64,000 nucleotides of DNA from Cyclobacteriaceae bacterium (lineage in GTDB: Bacteria > Bacteroidota > Bacteroidia > Cytophagales > Cyclobacteriaceae): NCBI GenBank assembly GCA_019638255.1, contig JAHBUD010000001.1, positions 2,108,001 through 2,172,000 on the forward strand, in the 5' to 3' direction. Positions 27,024-36,607 of the stretch are shown here, in pieces. Below the pieces are notes generated by a model that was not told where the DNA came from, searched no databases, and worked only from the letters and a program-made list of their open reading frames with translations. Positions within the stretch are counted from its first letter, which is position 1. Each line of letters starts with the position of its first letter. A program made the translations under genes and the position numbers.

Positions 27024-28457
27024 ATGAAGAGATATGTAGTTGTTTTATTTGTCTTTTTGAGTGTGAGTACATTCTCACAGGAAGCCAAAAAAGTTTGGAC
27101 ACTGAAAGAAATCATCGATTACGCAGTTGCGAATAACCTGGCTGTGAAGCGCTCTGCCTATAACACGCGTAACAGTGAAATCAACCTGCTACAAGCTAAA
27201 ATGGCTATGCTTCCGAATCTTAACTTCAATGGTTTCTACGGTCTTAACTGGGGTAGAACAATTGACCCAACAACCAATATTTTTACGGAAAACGAAATCC
27301 GTAACTCGAATCTTGGATTCACCAGTCAGTGGTTATTATGGAACGGCTCCAGGTTGTTTTATAGCCTTAAACAAAGTGATGTTGAATTGGATGCGGCCAA
27401 TGAGGATTTGATTAAAGCCAGGAATGATGTAATACTGAATGTTATTACGCTCTATTTAAGTGTGGTTTTTAATAAAGAACTTTATCAGGTGGCCCAATCA
27501 CAATACAACACAACACTTGAACAGTTGGACAGGACTCGTAAGCTGGTTGATGTTGGGTCATTGCCTGTTGCCGATCTGCTCAATCTTGATGCCCAGCTAG
27601 CCACTAATGAAGTGAATGTTATCCAACGGGAAAATGATCTTAATCTTTCCTTACTTCAACTCAAGCAAGCTTTGCAGCTTCCTGCCTCTACGCCCATGGA
27701 TGTTCAATTGCCCGAGCTGGATATTGATGACAACATGGTTATCAATAAAACAGCAGATGAAATTTTTGATATTGCTACCTTATCCATGCCTGAAATAAGA
27801 GCGGCTGAATTAAGGAAAAGAAGTTCAACATTTGCTCACCGTTCTGCAAAGGGTAATCTTTATCCACGACTTAGCATTAATGCACAGTACAATACGGTTT
27901 ACTCTGATCAACGCAGACAATTTTTTCCGGATGGAAACTCTACCATACGAACTGAGCAAATCGGTTTCGTTGAAAACACAAACGAAGCGGTATTGCGTGA
28001 TGTAGTAGTTCCTACTGGTGAGATTAGGGTACCGGCTATAGGCGATCAGTACCGCGAAAATCGAGGTAGAAGTTTGGGCTTGAACTTACAAATTCCACTC
28101 TTCAACGGACTTCAAGCCCGCTCGGCTATGCAGCGCACAGCAATAAATCGCGAGTTAGCCGATATCTCTTTTTTAGAGATCAGCAATACCCTACGTCAGG
28201 CTGTTGAAACGGCATACAATAACGCAGTTGCTGCCGGCAAAACTTATTTATCTACTGAGCGCCAGGTAAAGGCACGCGATGAGGCTTACCGTATGGCCAA
28301 ACAACGGTATACGTTAGGGGCTGTTAACTTCGTTGATTACCAGTTGGCTGAGAACAACTTGTTTCAGGCGCAATCGGATTTACTTCGCGCGAAGTATGAC
28401 TTTATTTTTAGGAAGAAAGTACTTGATTTTTACCAGGGCCTTCCACTTGATTTTTAA
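27024..28457 (+). CDS. TolC family outer membrane efflux protein
   Basis: 477 residues from the ATG at 27024 (MKRYVVVLFVFLSVSTFSQE, signal peptide). Two copies of the long alpha-helical OEP pattern: first half WTLKEIIDYAVANNLAVKRS and DVILNVITLYLSVVFNKELY, second half LNLQIPLFNGLQARSAMQRT and QRYTLGAVNFVDYQLAENNL. It forms the trimeric outer membrane channel of an efflux or type I export system. The adaptor gene follows after 24 bases. Confidence 0.94.
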   Translation: MKRYVVVLFVFLSVSTFSQEAKKVWTLKEIIDYAVANNLAVKRSAYNTRNSEINLLQAKMAMLPNLNFNGFYGLNWGRTIDPTTNIFTENEIRNSNLGFTSQWLLWNGSRLFYSLKQSDVELDAANEDLIKARNDVILNVITLYLSVVFNKELYQVAQSQYNTTLEQLDRTRKLVDVGSLPVADLLNLDAQLATNEVNVIQRENDLNLSLLQLKQALQLPASTPMDVQLPELDIDDNMVINKTADEIFDIATLSMPEIRAAELRKRSSTFAHRSAKGNLYPRLSINAQYNTVYSDQRRQFFPDGNSTIRTEQIGFVENTNEAVLRDVVVPTGEIRVPAIGDQYRENRGRSLGLNLQIPLFNGLQARSAMQRTAINRELADISFLEISNTLRQAVETAYNNAVAAGKTYLSTERQVKARDEAYRMAKQRYTLGAVNFVDYQLAENNLFQAQSDLLRAKYDFIFRKKVLDFYQGLPLDF

Positions 28458-28481
28458 ACCACATACTTAATTTTATTTTTC

Positions 28482-29855
28482 ATGGCAAAGCAGAAAAAAA
28501 AATCTAATAGTCTGATTTATATACTTATTGGCGTAGTGGCCGCGTTGCTTCTTTTTATGTTTATCGGCCGGTCACAAGGTTGGATTGGCAAACCAAAAGA
28601 GCTTGAAGTTGAACTGGCCAAAGCCAAACGAGCTACTATTATAGAGAAGGTAAGCGCCTCGGGTACTGTTCAGCCGGTAACGGAGGTAAAGCTAGCGCCC
28701 GAAGTATCTGGTGAAATACGTGAGTTGCTGGTTGAGGATGGTGACTCGGTTTCAAAAGGAACGCTACTGGTAAAACTTCGTCCCGATACATGGATTTCGC
28801 AGCTTGAGCGTGCAGAGGCCTCGTTAAATCAACAGCGCGCCAATATGGTTGCCTCCGAAGCTTCCTTATCGCGCACTGAAGCCACGTACATACGGACTAA
28901 GCAGGACTACGAACGTCAGGAAAAGCTGTGGAATGAAAAAGTTATTTCAGAAGCAGACTGGCAGTTGGTGCAACAAAATTTTAAGGTTGCCGAGAACGAC
29001 CTAAAGTCAGCAAAGCAATCCCTTGAGGCTGCACGCTATATTGTGCGAAGCAGTGAGGCAACTGTGAATGAAGCTCGTGAAAATGTAAGGCTCACCAATG
29101 TAGTAGCACCAATGGACGGTAGAGTATCAAAGCTGAATGTAAAGAAGGGCGAGCGCGTGGTAGGTACTGCGCAGATGCAAGGAACGGAGATGTTGCGCAT
29201 TGCTGATTTGAGCATTATGGAAGTTCGGGTTAGTGTTAATGAAAATGACATTGTTCGCGTTCATATAGGAGATACAGCCATTATCGATGTGGATGCCTAT
29301 GCCAATGCAAATCTACAATTCAAAGGAATTGTAACGCACATTGCCAACACCGCAAAGGATAAAGTATCCTCCGATGCAATAACTGAATTTGAGGTTCGTA
29401 TTTTAATTCTTAATGATTCCTATAAGGATCTTGTTCAGTCAGGTAAGCGCTATCCGTTCAGACCAGGTATGACAGCCAGTGTGGAAATTTTGGCCACCCG
29501 TAAGGATAGTGTGATATCAGTTCCACTTGCTGCCGTAACAACCCGCATGGCAGACGATAAAAAGTCCACCGGATCTTCCTCGCAACCCACTAGCAGTCAG
29601 AAGCCTGCAGAAAAGAAACAGGATAAGGTGGTAGTCTTTATCAATGATGGAGGTGTGGCAAAAATGGTTGAAGTAAAGACCGGAATCAGCGATTACGATA
29701 ATATTGAAATTGTCTCAGGGATCAGCGACAGCACTGAAATCATAACCGGCCCTTTCTTGCTTGTTTCCAAGCGCTTGAAAGAGGGGGATAAGATCAAGCA
29801 GACGGTAAAGAACGAGAAGGGCGCTAAAAAGAATGAAGACGAGAAGTCTGAATAA
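28482..29855 (+). CDS. Periplasmic adaptor (membrane fusion protein, HlyD/MacA-like)
   Basis: 457 residues. One N-terminal membrane helix (about 9-27, LIYILIGVVAALLLFMFIG), lipoyl half-motifs (GTVQPVTEVKLAPEVSGEIR and VVAPMDGRVSKLNVKKGERV) flanking a helical hairpin (about 105-200), beta-barrel and membrane-proximal domains, and a charged C-terminal tail. It joins a TolC channel to an inner membrane pump. The next gene is on the other strand and is a glycosyltransferase, so no ABC or RND permease is encoded nearby. Confidence 0.92.
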   Translation: MAKQKKKSNSLIYILIGVVAALLLFMFIGRSQGWIGKPKELEVELAKAKRATIIEKVSASGTVQPVTEVKLAPEVSGEIRELLVEDGDSVSKGTLLVKLRPDTWISQLERAEASLNQQRANMVASEASLSRTEATYIRTKQDYERQEKLWNEKVISEADWQLVQQNFKVAENDLKSAKQSLEAARYIVRSSEATVNEARENVRLTNVVAPMDGRVSKLNVKKGERVVGTAQMQGTEMLRIADLSIMEVRVSVNENDIVRVHIGDTAIIDVDAYANANLQFKGIVTHIANTAKDKVSSDAITEFEVRILILNDSYKDLVQSGKRYPFRPGMTASVEILATRKDSVISVPLAAVTTRMADDKKSTGSSSQPTSSQKPAEKKQDKVVVFINDGGVAKMVEVKTGISDYDNIEIVSGISDSTEIITGPFLLVSKRLKEGDKIKQTVKNEKGAKKNEDEKSE

Positions 29856-29928
29856 TAGTTCAGGATTTTAAATTTTTGGAATTCAATAGTTCGGGTGACT
29901 TTGTAGCTCTGAGGTACCGAAAAGAGAG

Positions 29929-30945
29929 TTAAAGTTTCTTGTTGGCGTATTGCCGAAAGGTTATGGATCGAGGGCTCAACCAGGTTCGGTTGGAAATTGA
30001 ATGGATGTAATACTGAAGAATGTTCCTGTAAAGTCTGAGGTAGGCCTGAAAAGAAGGTATAAAGAACAGGAGTATCCCGGCAAGCACTGGCAATAAGTGG
30101 CTGATTAAAAGATTGTCCAGTACGAGATAAGTTTGAATCAACATACTTGTTATGCCACTGAAATGTTTATTTACATAAACATGGCGTGAAATCAGAACTT
30201 CAGATTTGGTGAGTGCTTTTGTGATGATATTAATACGCGAAGCTCCACCATGATTATGGAGAATGCTGAAATCATTTAGTAGTACTATTTGCCCGCCAAT
30301 GGATCGTGCTCGCTTACACAGATCAGCATCTTCATAGTACATCCAGTAGTCCTCGCACCACCCACCGATCAGGTTGAAATCGGCACGTTTAATAAAAATG
30401 GCCGACCCTGAAACCCACTCAGGAGACAGTGCCTTTTCACCTGACTCCAGTAGAATTTGAGGTGGATAATTATGGGCTAGCCGGTAAAACGCACGGAATA
30501 AACTTGTTATGGTTGCCGGTCGTAAAAACAAGCCGTAGGGTTTTGTATCCTTTCCATTGTTGGCGAGTTGAGCGCAAGTGAGAATGGTTACTCCATGACT
30601 TTTTCTTGCTTCGGCAAGCAGTCGTTCAACGGCATTCAAATTAATGACTGTATCGGGGTTGAGAAAAAAAACAAACTCTCCGCTGCTACTGGCAGCGCCA
30701 ACATTGCAGCCATTTGCAAAGCCATTATTGCCTGAATTTTCAATAAATCTAAAGCCAGGAAAATCGTTCTGAAAGGACGTTAACTGGCCATCATCTGAGC
30801 GGTTATCAACAACAACTACTTCCCACGAAAAGCTTGAAGCACTAAGGCATTGGAGAGAGTCCAGGCATAAACGCAAGCGTTTCCATCCCCGAAAATTTAC
30901 AATTACAATCGAGAGGTCCACGCTGTAATTAATTTTTGGTTGCAC
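29929..30945 (-). CDS. Family 2 glycosyltransferase
   Basis: 338 residues from a GTG at 30945 (no ATG is available near the conserved start). GT-A fold: DLSIVIVNFRGWKRLRLCLD, VVVDNRSDDGQL, GNNGFANGCNVG, FFLNPDT in place of the DxD motif, and WMYYEDADLCKRARS. Two or three hydrophobic helices follow (about 260-310), so it is held at the inner membrane. The pattern is that of rhamnosyl/galactosyl transferases of polysaccharide synthesis. It overlaps the FkbM gene by 17 bases. Confidence 0.88.
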   Translation of the reverse strand: MQPKINYSVDLSIVIVNFRGWKRLRLCLDSLQCLSASSFSWEVVVVDNRSDDGQLTSFQNDFPGFRFIENSGNNGFANGCNVGAASSSGEFVFFLNPDTVINLNAVERLLAEARKSHGVTILTCAQLANNGKDTKPYGLFLRPATITSLFRAFYRLAHNYPPQILLESGEKALSPEWVSGSAIFIKRADFNLIGGWCEDYWMYYEDADLCKRARSIGGQIVLLNDFSILHNHGGASRINIITKALTKSEVLISRHVYVNKHFSGITSMLIQTYLVLDNLLISHLLPVLAGILLFFIPSFQAYLRLYRNILQYYIHSISNRTWLSPRSITFRQYANKKL

Positions 30946-31804
30946 GTAGAACGGCCTTGCGCAGGTATGGTTCCTTTACAATGTTTTGCTTACCGTAGTA
31001 GTAAAGCATAAAGCCATCTGAAAATTGAGTAGAAAAGCCGTATTCCTTTAGCATAGCTTCGAGCATCGTTGCATCGTCCTGGCTATGGTATGTGCATACC
31101 GCTAGTTTTAGGTTTTTGTGTCGTTTAATAAGTTTATTTGCCCCACGGATCAGGCTAGCTTCATATCCTTCAATATCGGCCTTAATAAAATTTACAATCT
31201 TGTTTTCGTTGAAGTAATCATCAAGAGCAATGTGGTTGGCATTAGTCTTATCGGAAACAAATTTTTGAACAATGGTCACCTTTTCTTTCCAAGGTGCGAA
31301 TGTTGCTTCCAATGCCTTTACCCAGTCTTTTTCTGGTTCAAACAGGTAAATGTGTTTTGCTTTGGAAATTACACTCAGGGAAAAATTGCCTTCGGCCGCT
31401 CCAATGTCAGCAACAACATCATTTTCTGCTACATCGAAATCTCCTGTTAAGTAACGGTGGGGTGATCGTATATCCTGTTCAAGCCGGAGGCTATTGAAGT
31501 AACGCTGTGCTTTTCCTTTTTGCAGTCCGTTTTTATAATACAGATTTCCCCCTTCCCATGGTGAGTAGTACAATTTATGTGTAGAGTCATATAGAATGGG
31601 TATGTCGGAGGGATTATAGGTGTTGACGAAGGCATAAGGAAATACAGTAATATCGTTGTCCTTCAGGAAATCAAGCACTTGTTGTTGATCATTTTGTAGT
31701 TCATGTTTTGGGATGCCGGAGAGGTATTGAATTACATTGTTTTTTAGTCGTTGTAATCTCTTTCGTTTGCTGATGGTTAAACGCTCAAAAAGGGAAGCTT
31801 TCAT
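30929..31804 (-). CDS. FkbM family methyltransferase
   Basis: 291 residues. SAM-binding motif VADIGAAEGNFSLSVISKAK followed by IYLFEPEKDW and the FkbM signature NFIKADIEGYEASLIRGANK. These enzymes O-methylate sugars or polyketides; beside two glycosyltransferases a role in methylating a surface glycan is likely. Its 3' end overlaps the GT2 start. The first ~110 residues are not part of the methyltransferase fold and are unassigned. Confidence 0.88.
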   Translation of the reverse strand: MKASLFERLTISKRKRLQRLKNNVIQYLSGIPKHELQNDQQQVLDFLKDNDITVFPYAFVNTYNPSDIPILYDSTHKLYYSPWEGGNLYYKNGLQKGKAQRYFNSLRLEQDIRSPHRYLTGDFDVAENDVVADIGAAEGNFSLSVISKAKHIYLFEPEKDWVKALEATFAPWKEKVTIVQKFVSDKTNANHIALDDYFNENKIVNFIKADIEGYEASLIRGANKLIKRHKNLKLAVCTYHSQDDATMLEAMLKEYGFSTQFSDGFMLYYYGKQNIVKEPYLRKAVLRATKN

Positions 31805-31828
31805 AGTAATAAACTAAATGTAAAGGTA

Positions 31829-32830
31829 TTAAATAGCAGCAGTACTAATGGGTTTCAGTTGGCCTGTTTTAACGAAATATCGTTCAAGGACCAATAACGA
31901 CAGAATATCTTCCCTCTTTTTTATCCGAAACTGGTTCACATAATCGTGTGCATTTTTTATGATCTGTAGGGCTTTGTCAGTATTGTTGATATAGTAGCTT
32001 ATTTTATCCTCCAGGTCTGAGTAGTCGTCTTTTATTTCAATGTAGTGATAGTCGGGCTGAAGGGTACCTTCCATAAACCAGGTTTCGTACTTTGGTTTGG
32101 GCATTACGGCTATTGAATTAGATGACATCACCCATTTTAGGTTTGAGGCCACATCGTTTCCTTCGAGGCTTAAGATAAATTTGTATTCCAGGTGTTGGTC
32201 GATGGTTAGTTTACCTCGTCTCCATTCATCAGGCCCGCCACCATCATTTATTTTCCCCAAGTTGCACACCGGGTTGTTAAAATACATTTCCATGAACATA
32301 ATCCGATGTTTTCGATTTTGTGTTTTGCTTCCGGTAACTCCCCGCCAGATTAGCATATTTTTCTTTTCGATAAAGGGTTTATCATATTTTACAAACATGA
32401 AGTGCCTTGATTTCTCAAGTTTCAGTATGACCGAGTTTCGGTTATCACCATTGATGGGTCTACTTTTGGTAATGGAGGGCTCATCCGGAATATGCGTTAT
32501 GTCGCCAAACAAAAAGCTGGCTTTAAGGTGGTTTGCAAAAAAGCGTGTAAACTCAATCGTATCAAAATAGTAAACCCGTTTACGTTTTGGTAACTTAAGT
32601 TCAGTAAGGGGTATAGCATTACTGCCGAGCGAGCTGTTCTCTGTAAGTTTATTGTAATAACCAAGTCTGTATTTCATATACTCAAGATCGTATTGTGAAA
32701 GGGACTTGAGTTTTTTCTCCAAAATTTTACGGCAAAGAGAATGCGGATAGATTTCACGCCAGATACACCCAGCATAATAAAATACCTTAATGTTCTTATG
32801 GTAGCGAAATAGTTTCTTTAGCACTAACAT
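31829..32830 (-). CDS. Family 90 (CAP10/LpsA-like) glycosyltransferase
   Basis: 333 residues. The C-terminal two thirds match Glyco_transf_90: NMLIWRGVTGSKTQNRKHRI, LTIDQHLEYKFILSLEGNDV, ASNLKWVMSSNSIAVMP and PDYHYIEIKDDYSDLEDKIS. Family members add xylose or other sugars to surface glycans (capsule, LPS core). First gene of the minus-strand cluster GT90-FkbM-GT2. Confidence 0.85.
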   Translation of the reverse strand: MLVLKKLFRYHKNIKVFYYAGCIWREIYPHSLCRKILEKKLKSLSQYDLEYMKYRLGYYNKLTENSSLGSNAIPLTELKLPKRKRVYYFDTIEFTRFFANHLKASFLFGDITHIPDEPSITKSRPINGDNRNSVILKLEKSRHFMFVKYDKPFIEKKNMLIWRGVTGSKTQNRKHRIMFMEMYFNNPVCNLGKINDGGGPDEWRRGKLTIDQHLEYKFILSLEGNDVASNLKWVMSSNSIAVMPKPKYETWFMEGTLQPDYHYIEIKDDYSDLEDKISYYINNTDKALQIIKNAHDYVNQFRIKKREDILSLLVLERYFVKTGQLKPISTAAI

Positions 32831-32994
32831 GATTTAAGCACTTTGCTGCAAAGTAATTAAGAAATTAATTAAGTTTCCCCTGGTTTTGTGGTTTTCAGTT
32901 GAACCGTTCTGTTTAAGTTTGGCATGGTTTACTACCTAAGCATAAAACTGGTACTTTTATCAAATAACTAGGCTTTAACTAACAGACGCGTTTT

Positions 32995-33816
32995 ATGAAA
33001 TCAGTACTCGCTGTAATTGCGAATTTTGGTTCAGTGCAAAATAAGTATTTGCAGCAGGTGGTTACCGCGCTAAAATCTATACCAACCTTCAAGGTAACCG
33101 TTGTTGTGAACTCTAACATACCACTACCTGAAATTTCGGGCATTGATAGAGTAAATGTTATTAAACTTTCTGAAGGGCTGAATCTTATAAGCAAACTTGT
33201 ATTCAAAATCGACAAACGGGGATGGAATGGAACAATATTCGACTATAATTTTATTCCAATGACGTGCCGTGAGGTTATTGACAAGGAGTCTGAAAATTTT
33301 GATTACTTCATATTTACTGAGAATGACCATTTGTGGTTGGAGCGTCATATCAATAGTTTTATCGAATATGAGCAGATATTGCCCGACAATAGAATTGCTG
33401 GTTTAATTCAGTATGAGGATTATGACCATAAGAGTGATCAAAGATATTTCCCTGCATACCATAGCCCCTATGATTGGGATTACGAATCGGTAGAAGAGTA
33501 CTCTGATAAGAAGTTTGCTCATTTTTTGAATGTTCATCAGGGATCCTTCATTATTTCAAAACAACAATTAAGAAGAATAAAATCTGCGCATGACTTTTCC
33601 CGATTTTTATCTAACGACAGATATAGCATGAAGTGCAAAGCTAACACCGACATCTTTCAGTACTGTGGTATGAAGAAGGTGATATGCATATCTGATTTTG
33701 AGAGTAGCCTTATTCATCATCTTCCTAATATCTATACAACCGGGAAGTTGGGCAGGAATAAACTGGGTTCCGATGAGATTCGAATGCGCGAAGCCTTGAA
33801 CAAGCTTTTGGGGTGA
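32995..33816 (+). CDS. Hypothetical protein, possibly a glycosyltransferase-like protein
   Basis: 273 residues, no signal peptide. The start MKSVLAVIANFGSVQNKYLQ and the pattern of strands plus acidic ENDHLW near residue 108 suggest a nucleotide-sugar-type Rossmann fold, and the position next to three glycan genes fits. I do not recognise a family. The gene is AT-rich compared with the core genes around it (about 35% GC in a 60-base sample), as expected for a transferred glycan cluster. Confidence 0.6.
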   Translation: MKSVLAVIANFGSVQNKYLQQVVTALKSIPTFKVTVVVNSNIPLPEISGIDRVNVIKLSEGLNLISKLVFKIDKRGWNGTIFDYNFIPMTCREVIDKESENFDYFIFTENDHLWLERHINSFIEYEQILPDNRIAGLIQYEDYDHKSDQRYFPAYHSPYDWDYESVEEYSDKKFAHFLNVHQGSFIISKQQLRRIKSAHDFSRFLSNDRYSMKCKANTDIFQYCGMKKVICISDFESSLIHHLPNIYTTGKLGRNKLGSDEIRMREALNKLLG

Positions 33817-33829
33817 GAATTACAAGACG

Positions 33830-34756
33830 TTAATTCGACTTGATCACGAAGGCTGCTATCTCCATCATCCATGCAATCCCGATATGCACCAATGCTCCGC
33901 CCCAAATGCTCTTGGTTTCTAGTGAAATAATCCCCAAAATATAGCCACCTATTATCGAACTGATGGCTTCGGGCATTGGTTTGCCGAAATGTATGGAGCA
34001 ATACAAACACGCCATTGGTAATAGTGCAGCCTTGCCCAGGTACGCAACTATACCCAACACCAAAAATCCCCTGAAAAAGAATTCGAGGGTAACAAAGTTC
34101 AAGGCATAAGCCAGTTCATAAATCCCTACCGTTATTGCCTCGGGAACGTTAAGAAAAATATGAGCCTGGGTGCTGGTGTACATGGGATATTGCTTCTGAA
34201 ACCCGGGAAGAAAGGATGCTGATATTAGTATAGGTACCATGATGAGCAATAGAATCAGGTAAGGCTTCAGGTCTTCAGGTAGTTTTGTGAACCCGTAAAA
34301 GTATCCTGCTTCTTTATCAGTTAACCGGTAGAGGAAGTAGACGGGGATGATGGTGTAAAAAACGCCCAATACATTCTTCAATACCTTGAGCCCCCATACA
34401 AATATTTCAGTGTTAACCAGATAGTAAAAATTGGTGTCAAAATAAACCATGCTTCGCTGAGCGCTAAGCAGTATAATGGCGACCAGACTAACCAACCAGA
34501 ATTTCGCTGATAACTTGATGTCTTTTGAACGGAAGGCTTTGATGATCAACACCGGTATGAGGTACATAAAGCTGTGCGTCAAGAAGAAAAACACATACTT
34601 CCTATAGCCTGTTTGCAAGTCGATGAAGCTATCTTCAAAATCGAAATGATAATTTAAAGAAATACAAATCGCTAAAAATATAGCCAGCGTACTGTATAAC
34701 CCGGGATGAAAGTCCTGCCGGATATGATTGGTCAGGTATTTCCAGATTTCGCACAT
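33830..34756 (-). CDS. CPBP family intramembrane protease
   Basis: 308 residues from the ATG at 34756, which overlaps the maf stop as TGATG. About eight membrane helices. The CPBP core is at the C-terminus: FVTLEFFFRGFLVLG (Glu and Arg of the first motif, one Glu instead of the usual EE), YCSIHFGKP (FxxxH-type motif) and GGALVHIGIAW. Family members are Rce1-like intramembrane proteases; substrates are unknown. Last gene of accC-DUF1015-maf-CPBP. Confidence 0.85.
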   Translation of the reverse strand: MCEIWKYLTNHIRQDFHPGLYSTLAIFLAICISLNYHFDFEDSFIDLQTGYRKYVFFFLTHSFMYLIPVLIIKAFRSKDIKLSAKFWLVSLVAIILLSAQRSMVYFDTNFYYLVNTEIFVWGLKVLKNVLGVFYTIIPVYFLYRLTDKEAGYFYGFTKLPEDLKPYLILLLIMVPILISASFLPGFQKQYPMYTSTQAHIFLNVPEAITVGIYELAYALNFVTLEFFFRGFLVLGIVAYLGKAALLPMACLYCSIHFGKPMPEAISSIIGGYILGIISLETKSIWGGALVHIGIAWMMEIAAFVIKSN

Positions 34757-35322
34757 CACCAATTAATCAGGTGGGTATATACTTTATGGATCGGTAATCC
34801 CATCACGTTAAAGTAAGATCCGGATATCTTTTCAATCGCAATCATACCGATAAAATCCTGTGCGCCATAGGCACCTGCTTTGTCATAGGGCTTGTAGTGA
34901 TCAACATAGAATTCAATTTCTGCCTGGGAGAGCTTTTTGAAAGTCACCTGTGTTGTATCATCAAAGCTAGTTTCTTTTGCCGCTGAGAGAATACATACTC
35001 CTGTCATTACACGGTGCGTTTTTCCGCTTAATGCAGAGAGCATATCAATCGCCTCGTTCCGGTCAAGCGGCTTGTTCAGGATTTTGCCCTCCAGGATTAC
35101 CACAGTATCAGCCGTTACTACTATTTCGTGCTGAATATTCCTTCTGAAGAGTTCTGCTTTTTTAAGGGCCAGGTATTTAGCCACTTGTTCCACCGGCATT
35201 TCTGCTGGAAAGGTTTCGTCTGCTTCAGGCTTTTCAACCGTGAAATCAAAACCTGCTTCCCGCATCAGGTATTGCCTGCGTGGAGAACTAGAAGCTAGAA
35301 TAATGTGGTGTTTGAAATTCAT
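34756..35322 (-). CDS. maf: Maf-like nucleoside triphosphate pyrophosphatase
   Basis: 188 residues from the ATG at 35322 (MNFKHHIILASSSPRRQYLM). Maf signatures: ASSSPRR, PEADET, ALKKAEL, VTADTVVILEGKILNKP, and KAGAYGAQDFIGMIAIEKIS. Hydrolyses dTTP/UTP and modified nucleotides to monophosphates. The start lies 35 bases inside the end of the DUF1015 gene. The subgroup seen here is usually the dTTP/UTP pyrophosphatase type. Confidence 0.93.
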   Translation of the reverse strand: MNFKHHIILASSSPRRQYLMREAGFDFTVEKPEADETFPAEMPVEQVAKYLALKKAELFRRNIQHEIVVTADTVVILEGKILNKPLDRNEAIDMLSALSGKTHRVMTGVCILSAAKETSFDDTTQVTFKKLSQAEIEFYVDHYKPYDKAGAYGAQDFIGMIAIEKISGSYFNVMGLPIHKVYTHLINW

Positions 35323-36583
35323 CTTCCTGGATGGAGCTAAAAAGAAATCCACAAATAACTTTTGGATAGAAGTAAGTGGATTTTTGCGGCATGGTTGCCC
35401 CGCTGGCGCATACTTTTTTCACTTCTTCAATTGAAACTTCATTGGTGATAATGGCTAACTGTGCCTCTTGCTGTAAAACTTTTTTCAAGCAGTCTGAAAA
35501 ACTTCTGTCGAACGCAATATGTCCAGACTGGCGTTGTTCTTTCCCCGGAATGCCCAACGCCTTTTCAATGATAAAATAATGCATCACGGTAAGATCCAGT
35601 TGCTTTACTACATCCGGAAAATGCCAGCGCATCGTTTCAAGCGCTTCTGGCTTTAACCTAACCTTGTAATTATTCTCCCGAAACATTAAACCGAAAGCCC
35701 ATTGCTTGCCGATAATGATTTCATTGAGTGTATCTGCATCCTCGATGGGTTTAATGATGAAGTCGGCTTCCAGTTTCTTAAGGATACCCTCTTCACTAAA
35801 ATCACTCAATCCACTAATCAGCCGATGCGTGGGTAAAATTCTCAGGTCATCGGATTCCGTATTAGTCAGGTACATCAAGTGAAAATTGTAACCTTCGCTA
35901 CCGGTATGGTGAGGCAGAGTACTTTTTAATTTGTTTTTGTAAACCAATGATCCCTCATAGCGATGATGCCCATCTGCCAGGATTATGGTTTTGTTTTTGA
36001 TCACATCAATAATTTTTTTGATCACAGCGGCATCGTGTATAAAAGCCAGTACATCGCGCACTCCCTGGTAATCTTCGGTTTCATAAATGGGTGACAGGAT
36101 AGCTTCATCCATGAATGTTTCCAGAGTATGATCCGGATCGGTGTAGAGCCCATGCGTAGGACTTACGTGAAGTTGTGTTTCCTCCAGTAGTTCTACACGA
36201 TCATTCACTGCATTGGGTATGGTATTTTCATGGCGCAGAATTACATTCTCTTCCCAATCGTATGTGCGGATATGACAAATAAATCCTTTTCGGCAATACT
36301 CCTTGCTGCTTCCGGGTAGTTTGAAGTATTGATAATGAACATAGATTCCCGGTAATGCATCCTGCTTTATAATGCCATCTTGTTTCCATTGCGTCAGAAT
36401 TTCTTTTGCCTGTACGGCTGATCCGAGCGGAACCGACAAATGAATGCTGTTGTATGGATGTTGATAGAGTGTTTTACGTTGTTTTTCTGAAACAACATCA
36501 AAGAGGGGAGAGACGAGCGACTCAATACTTTGCGAGAGGTACTGGTTATACCGCCACGCGCGGATGGGTTTAATTTCTGCCAT
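35288..36583 (-). CDS. DUF1015 family protein
   Basis: 431 residues. Hallmarks: the start MAEIKPIRAWRYN, a central ADGHHRYEGSLVYKN, FHLMYLTNTESDDLRILPTH, and the end MPQKSTYFYPKVICGFLF. The family is often labelled SerB-cluster or kinase-like because of genome context with serine synthesis, but no reaction is proved. It follows accC after 24 bases and its last codons overlap the maf start. Confidence 0.9.
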   Translation of the reverse strand: MAEIKPIRAWRYNQYLSQSIESLVSPLFDVVSEKQRKTLYQHPYNSIHLSVPLGSAVQAKEILTQWKQDGIIKQDALPGIYVHYQYFKLPGSSKEYCRKGFICHIRTYDWEENVILRHENTIPNAVNDRVELLEETQLHVSPTHGLYTDPDHTLETFMDEAILSPIYETEDYQGVRDVLAFIHDAAVIKKIIDVIKNKTIILADGHHRYEGSLVYKNKLKSTLPHHTGSEGYNFHLMYLTNTESDDLRILPTHRLISGLSDFSEEGILKKLEADFIIKPIEDADTLNEIIIGKQWAFGLMFRENNYKVRLKPEALETMRWHFPDVVKQLDLTVMHYFIIEKALGIPGKEQRQSGHIAFDRSFSDCLKKVLQQEAQLAIITNEVSIEEVKKVCASGATMPQKSTYFYPKVICGFLFSSIQEDEFQTPHYSSF

Positions 36584-36607
36584 GAATTAGTTTTCAGAAG
36601 ATAGCTC

